DNA of 12,004 bases from Chloroflexota bacterium (lineage in GTDB: Bacteria > Chloroflexota > Anaerolineae > Caldilineales > Caldilineaceae). The stretch spans positions 1 to 12,004 of the forward strand of contig QEUY01000033.1 of NCBI GenBank assembly GCA_003577365.1, read 5' to 3'. A model generated the notes under the pieces. It was not told where the DNA came from. It did no database searches and was given only the letters and a program-made list of their open reading frames with translations. Position numbers and translations under genes: made by a program. The first letter of the stretch is position 1. The number at the start of each line of letters is the position of its first letter. This document shows positions 1 to 10,560 of the stretch, piece by piece.

Positions 1-34
1 CCTCAATCCCTCCATCTGGCTCCTATCTAGGCAA

Positions 35-69
35 CAGAAGCCAGGGTTGCGCGGGCAACCTGGCTTCTG
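35..69. repeat. Long near-perfect inverted repeat (hairpin) downstream of leuA
   Basis: The arms CAGAAGCCAGG (35-45) and CCTGGCTTCTG (59-69) are exact complements. They continue inward as TTGC (47-50) and GCAA (55-58), with one unpaired G at 46 and a GCGG loop at 51-54, giving 15 base pairs. No T-run follows on either strand, so it does not look like a standard intrinsic terminator. It lies about 200 bp beyond the leuA stop codon and could be a 3' stability hairpin, a terminator for a gene outside the window, or a dispersed palindromic repeat. The structure is certain; its role is not. Confidence 0.6.
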
Positions 70-126
70 GCCTCAAACTCACTCATCGCCGCGCCGGGGG
101 CTTCGGTCAAACCGTAGCGTAACGCC

Positions 127-207
127 TGTCATTCTGAGCGCAGCGCAGAGCCTCTCTGAAGCGTGCGCAGGCCAGAGAGATTCCTCGGCAGGAGCCTCGG
201 AATGACA
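127..207. repeat. CATTCTGAG-type palindromic intergenic element
   Basis: The element is bounded by TGTCATTCTGAG (127-138) and CTCGGAATGACA (196-207), which pair except at one position. A second inverted pair lies inside: CTCTCTG (152-158) and CAGAGAG (173-179). From general knowledge, sequences of the form GTCATTCTGAGCG...GAATGAC recur as dispersed palindromes between genes in many genomes, including Chloroflexota. I therefore read it as a REP/MITE-like repeat rather than a gene. It is the first foldable structure after the leuA stop, so it might also act as a 3' end or stability element for the operon. The rest of the 1-270 stretch holds no gene I can support. Confidence 0.6.
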
Positions 208-270
208 CCCGCTCCAGGCTGTTCCCCACTACAACGATACGCAAAGCGACGCCCGATTGTTTCAGACCAC

Positions 271-2072
<1,802 letters not shown>

Positions 2073-2076
<4 letters not shown>

Positions 2077-2198
2077 GGGTACACCTCTCCTTGGGGTGAT
2101 TGATGAATGGATAGCTGTCTACACTCGTCTGGCACATCGCCTCTCATTGGTATGGTGGGTCGCAGCCGGCCGGTAAGCCCACTAAGACCATCGTCCAT
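2073..2198 (-). other. Possible small upstream ORF overlapping the leuA start
   Basis: A 41-codon open frame starts at ATG 2198 (another in-frame ATG lies at 2204). It ends with TGA at 2075-2073, which overlaps the leuA ATG (2076-2074) in an ATGA arrangement. A good ribosome-binding site, AAAGGGGG, lies 8 nt before the ATG. The frame is open across most of the ilvC-leuA gap and could couple translation to leuA. Against it, the codons (AGA, CTA, TGT) are unlike the neighbouring GC-rich genes and the peptide resembles nothing I recognise. It has only a few leucines (CTT, CTT, CTG near the start), too few for a convincing leucine leader. It may be chance. Confidence 0.2.
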
Positions 2199-2216
2199 TC
2201 TCATCACCCCCTTTCA

Positions 2217-2314
2217 TAGGGAATAGGGAGTAGGCAGATAGGCAGTAGGGGCAGAAATCAGAAAGTGCTACGTTGCTCTGCTTCCGGACCCCACTGCCCA
2301 TTGCCCACTGCCTA
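2217..2314. repeat. Two inverted blocks of TAGGCAG-type heptamer tandem repeats
   Basis: On the plus strand, 2217-2252 reads as head-to-tail units TAGGGAA, TAGGGAG, TAGGCAGA, TAGGCAG, TAGGGGC. On the minus strand, 2314 down to 2287 reads TAGGCAG, TGGGCAA, TGGGCAG, TGGGGTC. The two blocks face each other across about 34 bp, so an RNA of the region could fold into a long hairpin with several G-U pairs. The first TAG of the minus-strand block is the ilvC stop codon (2314-2312). Such G-rich tandem heptamers are a familiar kind of intergenic repeat. Here the element sits between ilvC and leuA and could modulate read-through or mRNA stability. Confidence 0.65.
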
Positions 2315-3316
2315 ACTGACTTCCTTGGCGTTCAGGAAGGTCATCATCTTGCGCAGTTCCTTGCCGACCGTCTCGATCTGCTGCCCCTGCTCCTGCTTGC
2401 GCATGGCATAGAACTGCTGGCCGCCGTGGTGATACTCGTCCATCCACTCTTCGGCAAACGCGCCCGACTGGATCTCGGCCAAGACCTGCTTCATGGCGGC
2501 GCGCACCTCGTCGGTGACGATGCGCGGGCCGCTCTTATAGTCGCCCCATTCGGCGGTGTCGGAGATGCTGTAGCGCATATAGCTCAGGCCGCCCTGGTAC
2601 ATCAGGTCGACGATCAGCTTTAGCTCATGCAGACATTCGAAGTAGGCGATCTCCGGCTGATAGCCGGCATCCACCAGCGTCTGGAAACCGGCCTTGACCA
2701 GTTCGCTGACGCCGCCGCACAGCACCACCTGCTCGCCAAAGAGATCGGTCTCGGTCTCCTCGGAGAAGGTGGTCTCCAGCACACCGGCGCGCGTGCTGCC
2801 GATGCCCTTGGCATAGGCCAGCGCGTTCTGCAGCGCGTTGCCCGAAGCGTCTTGATGCACGGCCACCAGCGCCGGCACGCCCGACCCTTCCTTAAAGACC
2901 TCGCGCACGCGGTGGCCGGGGGCCTTGGGCGCGACCATGCTCACGTCCACGTTGGCAGGCGGCTGGATAAAACCAAAGCGGATGTTAAAGCCGTGGGCAA
3001 ACATCAGGGTTGCGCCGGGCTTGAGGTTGGGCGCAATCTCTTCCTCATAGACCTTCGCCTGCACCGGGTCGGGCAGCACCATCATGATCATATCGGCTTC
3101 CGCCGCGGCCTCGGCGGTGGTCATCACCTTCAGCCCGTCGGCTTCGGCCTTGGCCCAGCTTTTGCTGCCCGCATACAGCCCCACGCGGACATCGGCCCCG
3201 CTGTCCTTCAGGTTGAGCGCATGGGCATGGCCTTGGCTGCCATAGCCGATGATCGCGATCTTTTTGCCCTGCAGCCGGGAGAGGTCCGCCTGGTTCTCGT
3301 AATAAATCTTGGCCAT
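2312..3316 (-). CDS. ilvC: Ketol-acid reductoisomerase, class I (IlvC)
   Basis: Converts 2-acetolactate or 2-aceto-2-hydroxybutyrate to the 2,3-dihydroxy acid using NAD(P)H and Mg2+, the second common step to valine/leucine and isoleucine. The 334-residue length fits the short class I form. The Rossmann motif GYGSQGHAHALNLKDSG lies at 24-40, with a cofactor loop near 46-54 (GLYAGSKSW). The catalytic His108 and the metal/substrate residues Asp191, Glu195, Glu227, Glu231 and Ser252 are all present, as expected for the family. I chose the ATG at 3316 (MAKIYYENQADL, the standard N-terminus) with AAGGA 11 nt upstream; the frame runs on upstream only to a TTG. The 150-bp gap after ilvN holds a small hairpin, CGCCA-AAG-TGGCG (3421-3433), and no gene. 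The stop codon lies inside a heptamer repeat. NADH versus NADPH preference cannot be decided by eye. Confidence 0.97.
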   Translation of the reverse strand: MAKIYYENQADLSRLQGKKIAIIGYGSQGHAHALNLKDSGADVRVGLYAGSKSWAKAEADGLKVMTTAEAAAEADMIMMVLPDPVQAKVYEEEIAPNLKPGATLMFAHGFNIRFGFIQPPANVDVSMVAPKAPGHRVREVFKEGSGVPALVAVHQDASGNALQNALAYAKGIGSTRAGVLETTFSEETETDLFGEQVVLCGGVSELVKAGFQTLVDAGYQPEIAYFECLHELKLIVDLMYQGGLSYMRYSISDTAEWGDYKSGPRIVTDEVRAAMKQVLAEIQSGAFAEEWMDEYHHGGQQFYAMRKQEQGQQIETVGKELRKMMTFLNAKEVS

Positions 3317-3466
3317 GAGCGAGTCGTTCCTTTTCTCGTTTGGTTTCAATGCGTTCTGTGCAAGATTGGCAAAACAGGTATGCCGGCGGCGCGGCCAGCC
3401 GCAGACGTGGCTCTATTTTCCGCCAAAGTGGCGCAAATACCGAATCCAACCGGCAGTCAATCCCCC

Positions 3467-4042
3467 CTAGACGCCGCCCGTCGTGAAACGGGTCTCGCGC
3501 TCGGCCTCGTCATGGCCGTTGGCGCGCGCCTTCCACACGGCGATGCCGCGTTTATACCGGCGCTCGGTGATGCCGCGCACCATGGCGACGCGCCCGGTAC
3601 GCACCAGTTCCAAAATGGTAAAGTGGGCCAGCAGGTCCACCAGCGCGTCGACGCGGTCTTCGGAGCCGGCGATCTGCACCACCATGCTGTCTAGCGCCAC
3701 GTCGATGATCTCGCCCCGATAGATGTTGACCAGTTGGATGATCTCGGCGCGGTTTTCGGCGCTGGTCTGCACCCGGATCAACGCCAGCTCGCGCGTGACG
3801 CTGGGCCGGTCGCTGATGTCCTCGACGCGCGTCACATCCACCACCTTGCGCATCTGTTTGGTCACCTGATCCACCATATGCGCGTCGCCGTCGACCACAA
3901 AGGTCATGCGGCTGATGCCCGGCGTCTCGCTGTGCCCCACCTGTAGGCTCTCGATATTGAAGTTGCGCCTGCGCATCATGCCCGCGATCCGGTTCAAAAC
4001 GCCGGGCTTGTCGCGCATCCAGGCGACGAGCGTGTGTTTCAT
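3467..4042 (-). CDS. ilvN: Acetolactate synthase small (regulatory) subunit
   Basis: Regulatory partner of the catalytic subunit encoded just upstream; in this family it raises activity and confers feedback inhibition by branched-chain amino acids. An N-terminal ACT domain (about residues 3-77) starts KHTLVAWMRDKPGVLNRIAG and contains NFNIESLQVG, the usual valine-site region. A second ferredoxin-like domain follows (about 84-160). The polar tail of about 25 residues after RYKRG is slightly longer than in many homologues. I chose the ATG at 4042 (191 residues) because it matches the family N-terminus and has AGAGG a few bases upstream. A GTG at 4081, overlapping the ilvB stop, would add 13 residues and give tight coupling, but has a weaker ribosome-binding site. 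Symbol ilvN or ilvH is a matter of convention. Confidence 0.95.
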   Translation of the reverse strand: MKHTLVAWMRDKPGVLNRIAGMMRRRNFNIESLQVGHSETPGISRMTFVVDGDAHMVDQVTKQMRKVVDVTRVEDISDRPSVTRELALIRVQTSAENRAEIIQLVNIYRGEIIDVALDSMVVQIAGSEDRVDALVDLLAHFTILELVRTGRVAMVRGITERRYKRGIAVWKARANGHDEAERETRFTTGGV

Positions 4043-4077
4043 GGCTGCCTCTGCCCTTTCATAGCTCATCATGTTGC

Positions 4078-5871
<1,794 letters not shown>

Positions 5872-5895
5872 GGCACGGTCTCCTTCATGGTGATA

Positions 5896-6125
<230 letters not shown>

Positions 6126-6131
6126 GAGCAT

Positions 6132-6160
6132 ACTATAGCGCAGCGCGGCGCGGCTGTCAA
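6132..6160 (-). promoter_or_regulatory. Sigma-70-type promoter of the ilv operon
   Basis: On the minus strand a perfect -35 box TTGACA (6160-6155) is followed by exactly 17 bp and a -10 box TATAGT (6137-6132), five of six matches to TATAAT. The predicted start is an A near 6125, about 65 nt before the leader ATG. The spacer is very GC-rich (GCCGCGCC-type), which makes the AT-rich boxes stand out. This is the best promoter in the window and accounts for separate expression of the ilv operon from the upstream DUF1003 gene. Confidence 0.85.
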
Positions 6161-6186
6161 CTGCCGATTGCGATTTTTGTTACAAA

Positions 6187-6207
6187 TGTCCTGCCGGCGG
6201 CGGGACA
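6187..6207 (-). terminator. Possible terminator after the DUF1003 gene
   Basis: On the minus strand the RNA can form TGTCC, one C-A mismatch, GCC, loop GCC, GGC, GGACA, followed by TTTGT and, a little further, a run of A. It lies about 40 bp after the DUF1003 stop and just before the ilv promoter, a sensible place to separate the two units. The T-rich tail is short, so termination is plausible but unproven. Confidence 0.4.
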
Positions 6208-6248
6208 ATACGCGCCATGCTGCCGCCCACCCTGGGCGCAGACTCCGA

Positions 6249-6788
6249 TCACCCTACTTCACTGTCTTCTACTTCTTTCTCAAGCGTCTCTGTAAGCTTA
6301 TCGGTGTCGGTGGGCTGGAGCATGGCGCGCAGCAGCCCATCCTGCGATACATCCACGCCTTGTCTTTCCAGCAACAGCACCATCAACTCCAGCAGTTTGG
6401 TGATCTCCTGCTCGCTGATCTCCTCGATCTGGAGCGAGACCTCCTCACGCAGTTCGGCGATGCGCGCCGCGCGGTTCTGCGAGATCAGCACGACAATGGC
6501 GAGGATGATCGCCTCCAGCGAGACCACCATGGTCAGCAAGCCAAAGGGGAACGGGTCAAACGCGGGCACGCCCGGAATCCAACCCAAGTTGACGACCATC
6601 CAGACCACAAACCAGATGCAGTTGATCGTCAGAAAGAGCATGCTGCCAAAGCCAATCGTCATGCGGTCGGCCAGCCGCGCGGCAAAGCCGCGCCGGGCAT
6701 TGGCACGCGCCTTCAAGCTCCGTTTGAGGGCCGCCACGGTGACAATGTCCACGCTGCTTTGAGATGCCGCTTGGTCTTGCGTCTGCAT
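6249..6788 (-). CDS. DUF1003 family two-helix membrane protein
   Basis: Function unknown. The 179-residue protein has two membrane segments (about 46-67 and 81-103) joined by a short loop with FDPFPF (77-82). The second helix ends in SQNR (103-106), the hallmark of the DUF1003 family. A soluble N-terminus of about 45 residues is rich in Arg/Lys near the membrane. A charged, probably coiled-coil C-terminus (about 107-145) ends in an acidic tail; both ends are likely cytoplasmic. I chose the ATG at 6788, which has AGAGG six nt upstream; a GTG at 6821 in the same frame would add 11 residues. It follows the Gfo/Idh oxidoreductase gene by 63 bp, so they may be cotranscribed, but the pairing says nothing clear about its role. 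Confidence 0.85.
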   Translation of the reverse strand: MQTQDQAASQSSVDIVTVAALKRSLKARANARRGFAARLADRMTIGFGSMLFLTINCIWFVVWMVVNLGWIPGVPAFDPFPFGLLTMVVSLEAIILAIVVLISQNRAARIAELREEVSLQIEEISEQEITKLLELMVLLLERQGVDVSQDGLLRAMLQPTDTDKLTETLEKEVEDSEVG

Positions 6789-6851
6789 CACATCCCTCTG
6801 CCCTCCAAGGAGTTCTTGCACGTACCCTAGACCGGCCCGCCGTGCGCCGGG

Positions 6852-7868
6852 CTAGAAGATATGCACGGGTTGGCCGTTCTGCGCCGCCGACACCTGGATC
6901 GCGTCCCACAACTGCGCCATCCGCAGCCCGATCTCCGGTGGGCAGGGGTTCGCCATCTTGCCGGCGCGCACGCGCAAAAACTGCTCCCACTGCCCCAGCG
7001 AGGCCGGCACGCGCACCGGCATCAGCCGCTCCTGCCCCTGGCGCTGCACCTCCAGCCGCTCGCCCCAAATGCCCGTGCGCAAGATCGCCTCGGTGCAAAA
7101 GACGCGCACATCCGAATGGCAGGACTTGATGGCATCGCCGCAGGCGCTCAGCGTCACAAACGCGCCCGAGCGCGTGCGCGCCATCACCGACCCCAGGATG
7201 TCCACCGGCGTGCCGCGGTTATCCAGCCAGGCTGCGACCTCGACAAAATCTTCACCTGCCAGGTCGGAGACGGTGTTGAGCATGTGCGCGCCGGTGTCAA
7301 ACAAAAAGCCGCCGCCCGACATCACCGGGTTCTGCCGCCAGGTGCCGGTCGTGCCCAGCTTCCAGCTTTGCCAGGCCACAGCGTGGATGTTCATGATGCT
7401 GCCCAGCTCACCGGAGCGCAACAGGCGCGAGGCGGCGCGGATCTGCGGCGAGAGGCTGCCGTTGAACGAGACGACCAGCAGCCGGCCTGTGCGGTCGCGC
7501 GTCTCGATCAAGCTGTTGGCCTCGGCTGCGGTCATGACCATTGGCTTTTCCAGCAGCACGTCGATGCCCGACTCCAGGCAGGCCTTGGCTTGGTCGTGGT
7601 GCATGGCGTGGGGTGTGATGATAAAAGCGGTGTCGATCTCGCCGCCGCGCTCCTTGAGAAGCGCCTCCAGGTTTGGCTCGTTGGGCGGCGGCGTCAGCCC
7701 TGCCTCGTCGAAGATGTCACAAAACGCCTCATAGGCCTGGCCCGACGGCTCACACGCCGCCACCACCTGGGTTGTGTCCTGCTGCTGCAAAATGCGCCGG
7801 ATGTGATGGCGGGCCATCCCGCCACAGCCGATCATCGCCATGCGGACCGGCTGCGTCCCATTGTTCAT
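6852..7868 (-). CDS. Gfo/Idh/MocA family NAD(P)-dependent oxidoreductase
   Basis: Probably oxidises or reduces a sugar, inositol or related polyol; the substrate cannot be told from sequence. The 338-residue protein has an N-terminal Rossmann domain with MIGCGGMARHH (12-22). The EKP motif carries catalytic Lys108. The C-terminal alpha/beta domain has GGGFLFDTGAHMLN, giving the Asp191 and His195 pair expected of the active site. It has no signal peptide, so it acts in the cytoplasm. I chose ATG 7868 because it lies just before the Rossmann strand and has AAGG 6 nt upstream; the frame remains open to 7982 without a better start. The 144-bp upstream gap contains TATACT (7977-7972), possibly a -10 box, but no good -35 partner. 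Neighbouring genes give no pathway. Confidence 0.88.
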   Translation of the reverse strand: MNNGTQPVRMAMIGCGGMARHHIRRILQQQDTTQVVAACEPSGQAYEAFCDIFDEAGLTPPPNEPNLEALLKERGGEIDTAFIITPHAMHHDQAKACLESGIDVLLEKPMVMTAAEANSLIETRDRTGRLLVVSFNGSLSPQIRAASRLLRSGELGSIMNIHAVAWQSWKLGTTGTWRQNPVMSGGGFLFDTGAHMLNTVSDLAGEDFVEVAAWLDNRGTPVDILGSVMARTRSGAFVTLSACGDAIKSCHSDVRVFCTEAILRTGIWGERLEVQRQGQERLMPVRVPASLGQWEQFLRVRAGKMANPCPPEIGLRMAQLWDAIQVSAAQNGQPVHIF

Positions 7869-8012
7869 AAAGAACCTTGCCTTTGTATGCTGCCTCATGC
7901 CCTGCGCCGGTGTATCACTACGCTGACGCGTGCCCGCGACAGGGCGATAGCGGAAAACTATTGGTAGATCGAGTATAGCCAAAGCGCGTGCGAAACGCTA
8001 GATAGACGCAGG

Positions 8013-8957
8013 TCATAAAACGCAGATGGCGCGCGTCACTTCGGGCGCGTGGCGCGGCTGCACCGTCACCTGCTCGCCGCCCTCCAGCCGCAGCCAGGTA
8101 GCGAAATCGCGCACGCCGGCGCGCAGCCGGATCACGCGCGCCCCGCGTGCAAAGCCCTCGCGGCCATAGGTGTTATAGCCCGTCCCGCGGCCATAGCAGA
8201 GGCGGATGCCATGCAGGTCGCCCACAAAGTCGTTGATGTGGTCATGGCCCACAAACGTGCCCAGCACATCGCCCATCTCATGCAGCGCGGCGTAGAAACC
8301 CGAATTGATGCGCGGGCTGCACACGGCTTCATATTTCTCGCCAAAACATTCGTATAGGTCCCAGACCTCGTTGTATTCGGGCAGCGGGATATGGAAGAAG
8401 GCCAGCGCGGGCAGCGGTTCGCCGCCGGCGCGCGCGCGCCAGTCCTGCGCCGTCGCCAGATACCAGGCGATCTGGTCACGGCGGATCCAGCCATAGCCCT
8501 TGAGCCACGTCTCGGAATAGCTGTTGGAATCGAGAAAATAGAGCAGCGCGGCGGGCCGGTCACCCTGCAGCACGGGCAGCACATAGTTGCCCGCGCCGGA
8601 GAGTTCGGCCGGGCCGGCTTCGCTCAGACAGCCGGGCAGCGACTGCTGTACCGCCAGCAGCGCGGCGCGGTCGAGGCTGCCCTCGTCGTCGTGGTTGCCA
8701 AAGACCGCGGCCCAGGGCAGCCCACGCCCCACCACCGGCGCAAGCGCCAGCCGTACTGCCGCCGCCGGGTCGGCGCTGGGCCGGCCTTCGACCATGTCGC
8801 CGGTGTAGACCACCAGGTCGGGCTGCTCGGCATCCAAGACCGCGGCCATCAGCGCCGCGGTCTGAGCGTCGGCAGGCTCGCCGTTCTTAAAATGGGTGTC
8901 TGTAAACTGCACAATCGTAAAGCTGCCGTCCTCGCGAAATCGCAGATCTTGGGCCAT
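8013..8957 (-). CDS. Calcineurin-like metallophosphoesterase
   Basis: A dinuclear-metal phosphoesterase of 314 residues. All five signature blocks are present: D-x-H in FTDTHF (Asp20, His22), GD in YTGDMVEG (Asp54), GNHD (Asn88, His89), a single His in FFHIP (His189) and GHDH (His238, His240). The layout resembles the Dcr2/purple-acid-phosphatase-like branch found in many bacteria. There is no signal peptide, so the enzyme is probably cytoplasmic, unlike many secreted relatives. The substrate is unknown; a phosphomonoester or phosphodiester, possibly a nucleotide, is all that can be said. The ATG has GAGG about 5 nt upstream. It lies 66 bp after the DinB-like gene and 144 bp before the oxidoreductase gene. 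Confidence 0.9.
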   Translation of the reverse strand: MAQDLRFREDGSFTIVQFTDTHFKNGEPADAQTAALMAAVLDAEQPDLVVYTGDMVEGRPSADPAAAVRLALAPVVGRGLPWAAVFGNHDDEGSLDRAALLAVQQSLPGCLSEAGPAELSGAGNYVLPVLQGDRPAALLYFLDSNSYSETWLKGYGWIRRDQIAWYLATAQDWRARAGGEPLPALAFFHIPLPEYNEVWDLYECFGEKYEAVCSPRINSGFYAALHEMGDVLGTFVGHDHINDFVGDLHGIRLCYGRGTGYNTYGREGFARGARVIRLRAGVRDFATWLRLEGGEQVTVQPRHAPEVTRAICVL

Positions 8958-9023
8958 GCCTGCCTCACGTCGAATGGAGGGTGAAAAAGAGAGGATCGGA
9001 GAGGGTGGATCAGGGCGCGCGCC

Positions 9024-9524
9024 TTATGCGGCGCGTTCGGCCAGATAGACGCTCAGGTCGATGTCGCCTGGAGAATGGCCTAGGGTCGTCAGATAGAGCG
9101 CGACCTCGGCGCGGTGCTGTGTACCGTGGTTGACCACATGCAGCAGAACCTGCCACAGCACGCGGTCAAAAGGCGTGCCCTTGGTGTTCTTATAGTGGAT
9201 GACCTGCTCCAGATCGGCATCGGCCAGGCTTTCCAGATAGCCGCGCATGGCGGCCTCCTCCTCATCCCAGCGGGCGCGCAGCACATCCAATGTAGAAAAC
9301 TGGCCGGGGTCCAGCAGGGCGGCGGGCGAAACCCCCTCCTGACAGCGCATCCGCCAGACCCACTCCGCGCCGAGGATATGGCCCAGCGTCTCCAAGATCG
9401 AATGCCAGCTCATGGGCAGATCTTGTGTCAGCTCCTCTTGGCGGAGCTTTTCCGCGGTCTGCAGGATGCGCCGGGTCGCCCAATAGTTGTAGTCATAGAT
9501 CAACAGTAGGTCACGTTGGTGCAT
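9024..9524 (-). CDS. DinB-like four-helix-bundle protein
   Basis: A 166-residue member of the DinB/YfiT/DUF664 superfamily of metal-binding four-helix proteins, some of which are thiol S-transferases. The typical triad is visible: His49 in LGHILGAEWVW and the pair His133/His137 in HVVNHGTQHRAEV. The N-terminus DYNYWATRRIL (11-21) is also characteristic. It is soluble and cytoplasmic. The ATG has AGGAG six nt upstream. It lies 47 bp after the ABC ATPase gene and is probably cotranscribed with it; a detoxification role with the transporter is possible but speculative. The gap before it contains a small palindrome, TTGAATCTTCAA (9545-9556). Confidence 0.85.
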   Translation of the reverse strand: MHQRDLLLIYDYNYWATRRILQTAEKLRQEELTQDLPMSWHSILETLGHILGAEWVWRMRCQEGVSPAALLDPGQFSTLDVLRARWDEEEAAMRGYLESLADADLEQVIHYKNTKGTPFDRVLWQVLLHVVNHGTQHRAEVALYLTTLGHSPGDIDLSVYLAERAA

Positions 9525-9571
9525 GGTGGTCTCCTCTGCGCAAGTTGAATCTTCAATTGCTCCGGCATCGG

Positions 9572-10456
9572 TTAGGGCTGCGGCTCACGTTGGCCGGTGG
9601 GGGGCTGGTGCTCTTGATAGTCCTGCTGCACGCCGTCCACGCGCAAGAGGATGCGGCGCAGCACGGCTTCTTCTTCCGGCGTCATCTGGGCAAGCGGTCT
9701 ATCTTCTTCGTCGAGGATGGCCTGGCCCAGTTGGCTGCGCGCCAGGGTGCGCAGGTCTTCTTCCAAGGGGTCCACCAGCCGGTGATCCTCCACCACCCGG
9801 CCATCGCGCATGCGCACGATGCGCCGTGTCGCCTGGGCCACGCGGCGGTCATGGGTCACCACCACGATCGTCGTGCCCCGGCTCTGGTTGAGATCGTTCA
9901 ACAGCGCCAGCAGCTCCTCGCCGCTCTGGCTGTCCAGCGCGCCGGTCGGCTCATCGGCCAAGATCAGGAGGGGGTCATTGGCCAGGGCGCGCGCAATGGC
10001 GATGCGCTGGCGCTGTCCACCCGAAAGCTGGCTGGGCAGATGACCGGCGCGGCCGGCCAGCCCGACCACCTCCAATAGCTGCATGGCGCGCGTGCGGCGG
10101 GCCTGGCTGCCCATCCCCTGCCCCTGCATCGGCACTTCGACATTTTCCAGCGCGGTCAACGTGGGCAGCAGGTTGTGCAACTGAAAGACAAACCCCACCG
10201 TGCGCGCCCGGAAGTGATCCACATCCTTGAGTTGGGCCAGGTTTTCGCCCGCCACCCAGACTTCTCCGGCGCTGGGCTGGTCGAGCGCGCCGATCATGTT
10301 GAGCAGCGTGCTTTTGCCGCAGCCGCTCGGCCCCATGATGGCGAGCAGTTCGCCGCGCGCCACCTCCAGGCTGACGCCGTCCAGAGCGTGGACCGCGGTC
10401 TCGCCGGCGCCATAGACCTTGCTCAAGTTGACGATACGGATCAACGGTTCGGACAT
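9572..10456 (-). CDS. MacB/LolD-type ABC transporter ATP-binding protein
   Basis: The ATPase of a MacAB/LolCDE-like (FtsX-permease type) transporter, located on the inner face of the membrane. In 294 residues it has Walker A GPSGCGKST (42-50), Q-loop FVFQLHNLL (89-97), signature LSGGQRQRIAIARAL (144-158), Walker B LLILADEP (163-170) with the D-loop ALDS, and switch His202. LolD/MacB relatives usually end near residue 230. Here about 60 more residues follow, including a charged helix-prone stretch and a Pro/Gln-rich end. I chose ATG 10456 because MSEPLIRIVNLSKVYG is the family N-terminus and GAGGA lies 7 nt upstream; the longer frame to 10579 is repeat DNA. It follows the adaptor gene by 125 bp. 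The cognate permease is not in the window. Confidence 0.92.
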   Translation of the reverse strand: MSEPLIRIVNLSKVYGAGETAVHALDGVSLEVARGELLAIMGPSGCGKSTLLNMIGALDQPSAGEVWVAGENLAQLKDVDHFRARTVGFVFQLHNLLPTLTALENVEVPMQGQGMGSQARRTRAMQLLEVVGLAGRAGHLPSQLSGGQRQRIAIARALANDPLLILADEPTGALDSQSGEELLALLNDLNQSRGTTIVVVTHDRRVAQATRRIVRMRDGRVVEDHRLVDPLEEDLRTLARSQLGQAILDEEDRPLAQMTPEEEAVLRRILLRVDGVQQDYQEHQPPTGQREPQP

Positions 10457-10482
10457 GGTCCGATCCTCATAAGACTTGATAA

Positions 10483-10521
10483 CCGCAAAGGCCGCAAAGA
10501 ACACAAAAGAACACAAAGGCC
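10483..10521. repeat. Nonamer tandem repeat of CGCAAAGR type
   Basis: Four head-to-tail units are visible on the plus strand: CCGCAAAGG, CCGCAAAGA, ACACAAAAGA (one extra A) and ACACAAAGG. The block lies between the adaptor and ATPase genes, just upstream of the ATPase ribosome-binding site. Such CAAAGAACACAAAG tracts are a common kind of simple intergenic repeat. No regulatory role can be shown. Confidence 0.6.
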
Positions 10522-10542
10522 AGAAGAAAGGCAGTGAGCCGT

Positions 10543-10557
10543 GCCGCCTCTGGCGGC
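10543..10557. other. Short perfect GC hairpin between adaptor and ATPase genes
   Basis: GCCGCC (10543-10548) and GGCGGC (10552-10557) pair perfectly around a three-base loop. On the minus strand it is followed by pyrimidine-rich DNA (CTGCCTTTCTTC) but no clean T-run. It could stabilise the 3' end of the adaptor mRNA or cause partial termination before the ATPase gene. Confidence 0.4.
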
Positions 10558-10560
10558 TGT

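Noticed and set aside
3317..3349. N-terminal extension of IlvC from a TTG codon
   Set aside because: The standard reductoisomerase N-terminus starts at the ATG at 3316; the upstream TTG has no convincing ribosome-binding site.
2627..3694. Plus-strand open frame opposite ilvC and ilvN
   Set aside because: It spans two real genes and their gap in antisense with no recognisable domain; shadow frame.
6861..7967. Plus-strand open frame opposite the Gfo/Idh oxidoreductase
   Set aside because: Antisense shadow; the minus strand shows clear Rossmann and catalytic motifs.
7972..7977. TATACT as a -10 box for the oxidoreductase gene
   Set aside because: No acceptable -35 hexamer lies 16-18 bp upstream, so a single hexamer match is not enough to call a promoter.
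9545..9556. TTGAATCTTCAA palindrome as a repressor operator
   Set aside because: It is only 12 bp, occurs once and is not near a visible promoter; it could easily be chance.
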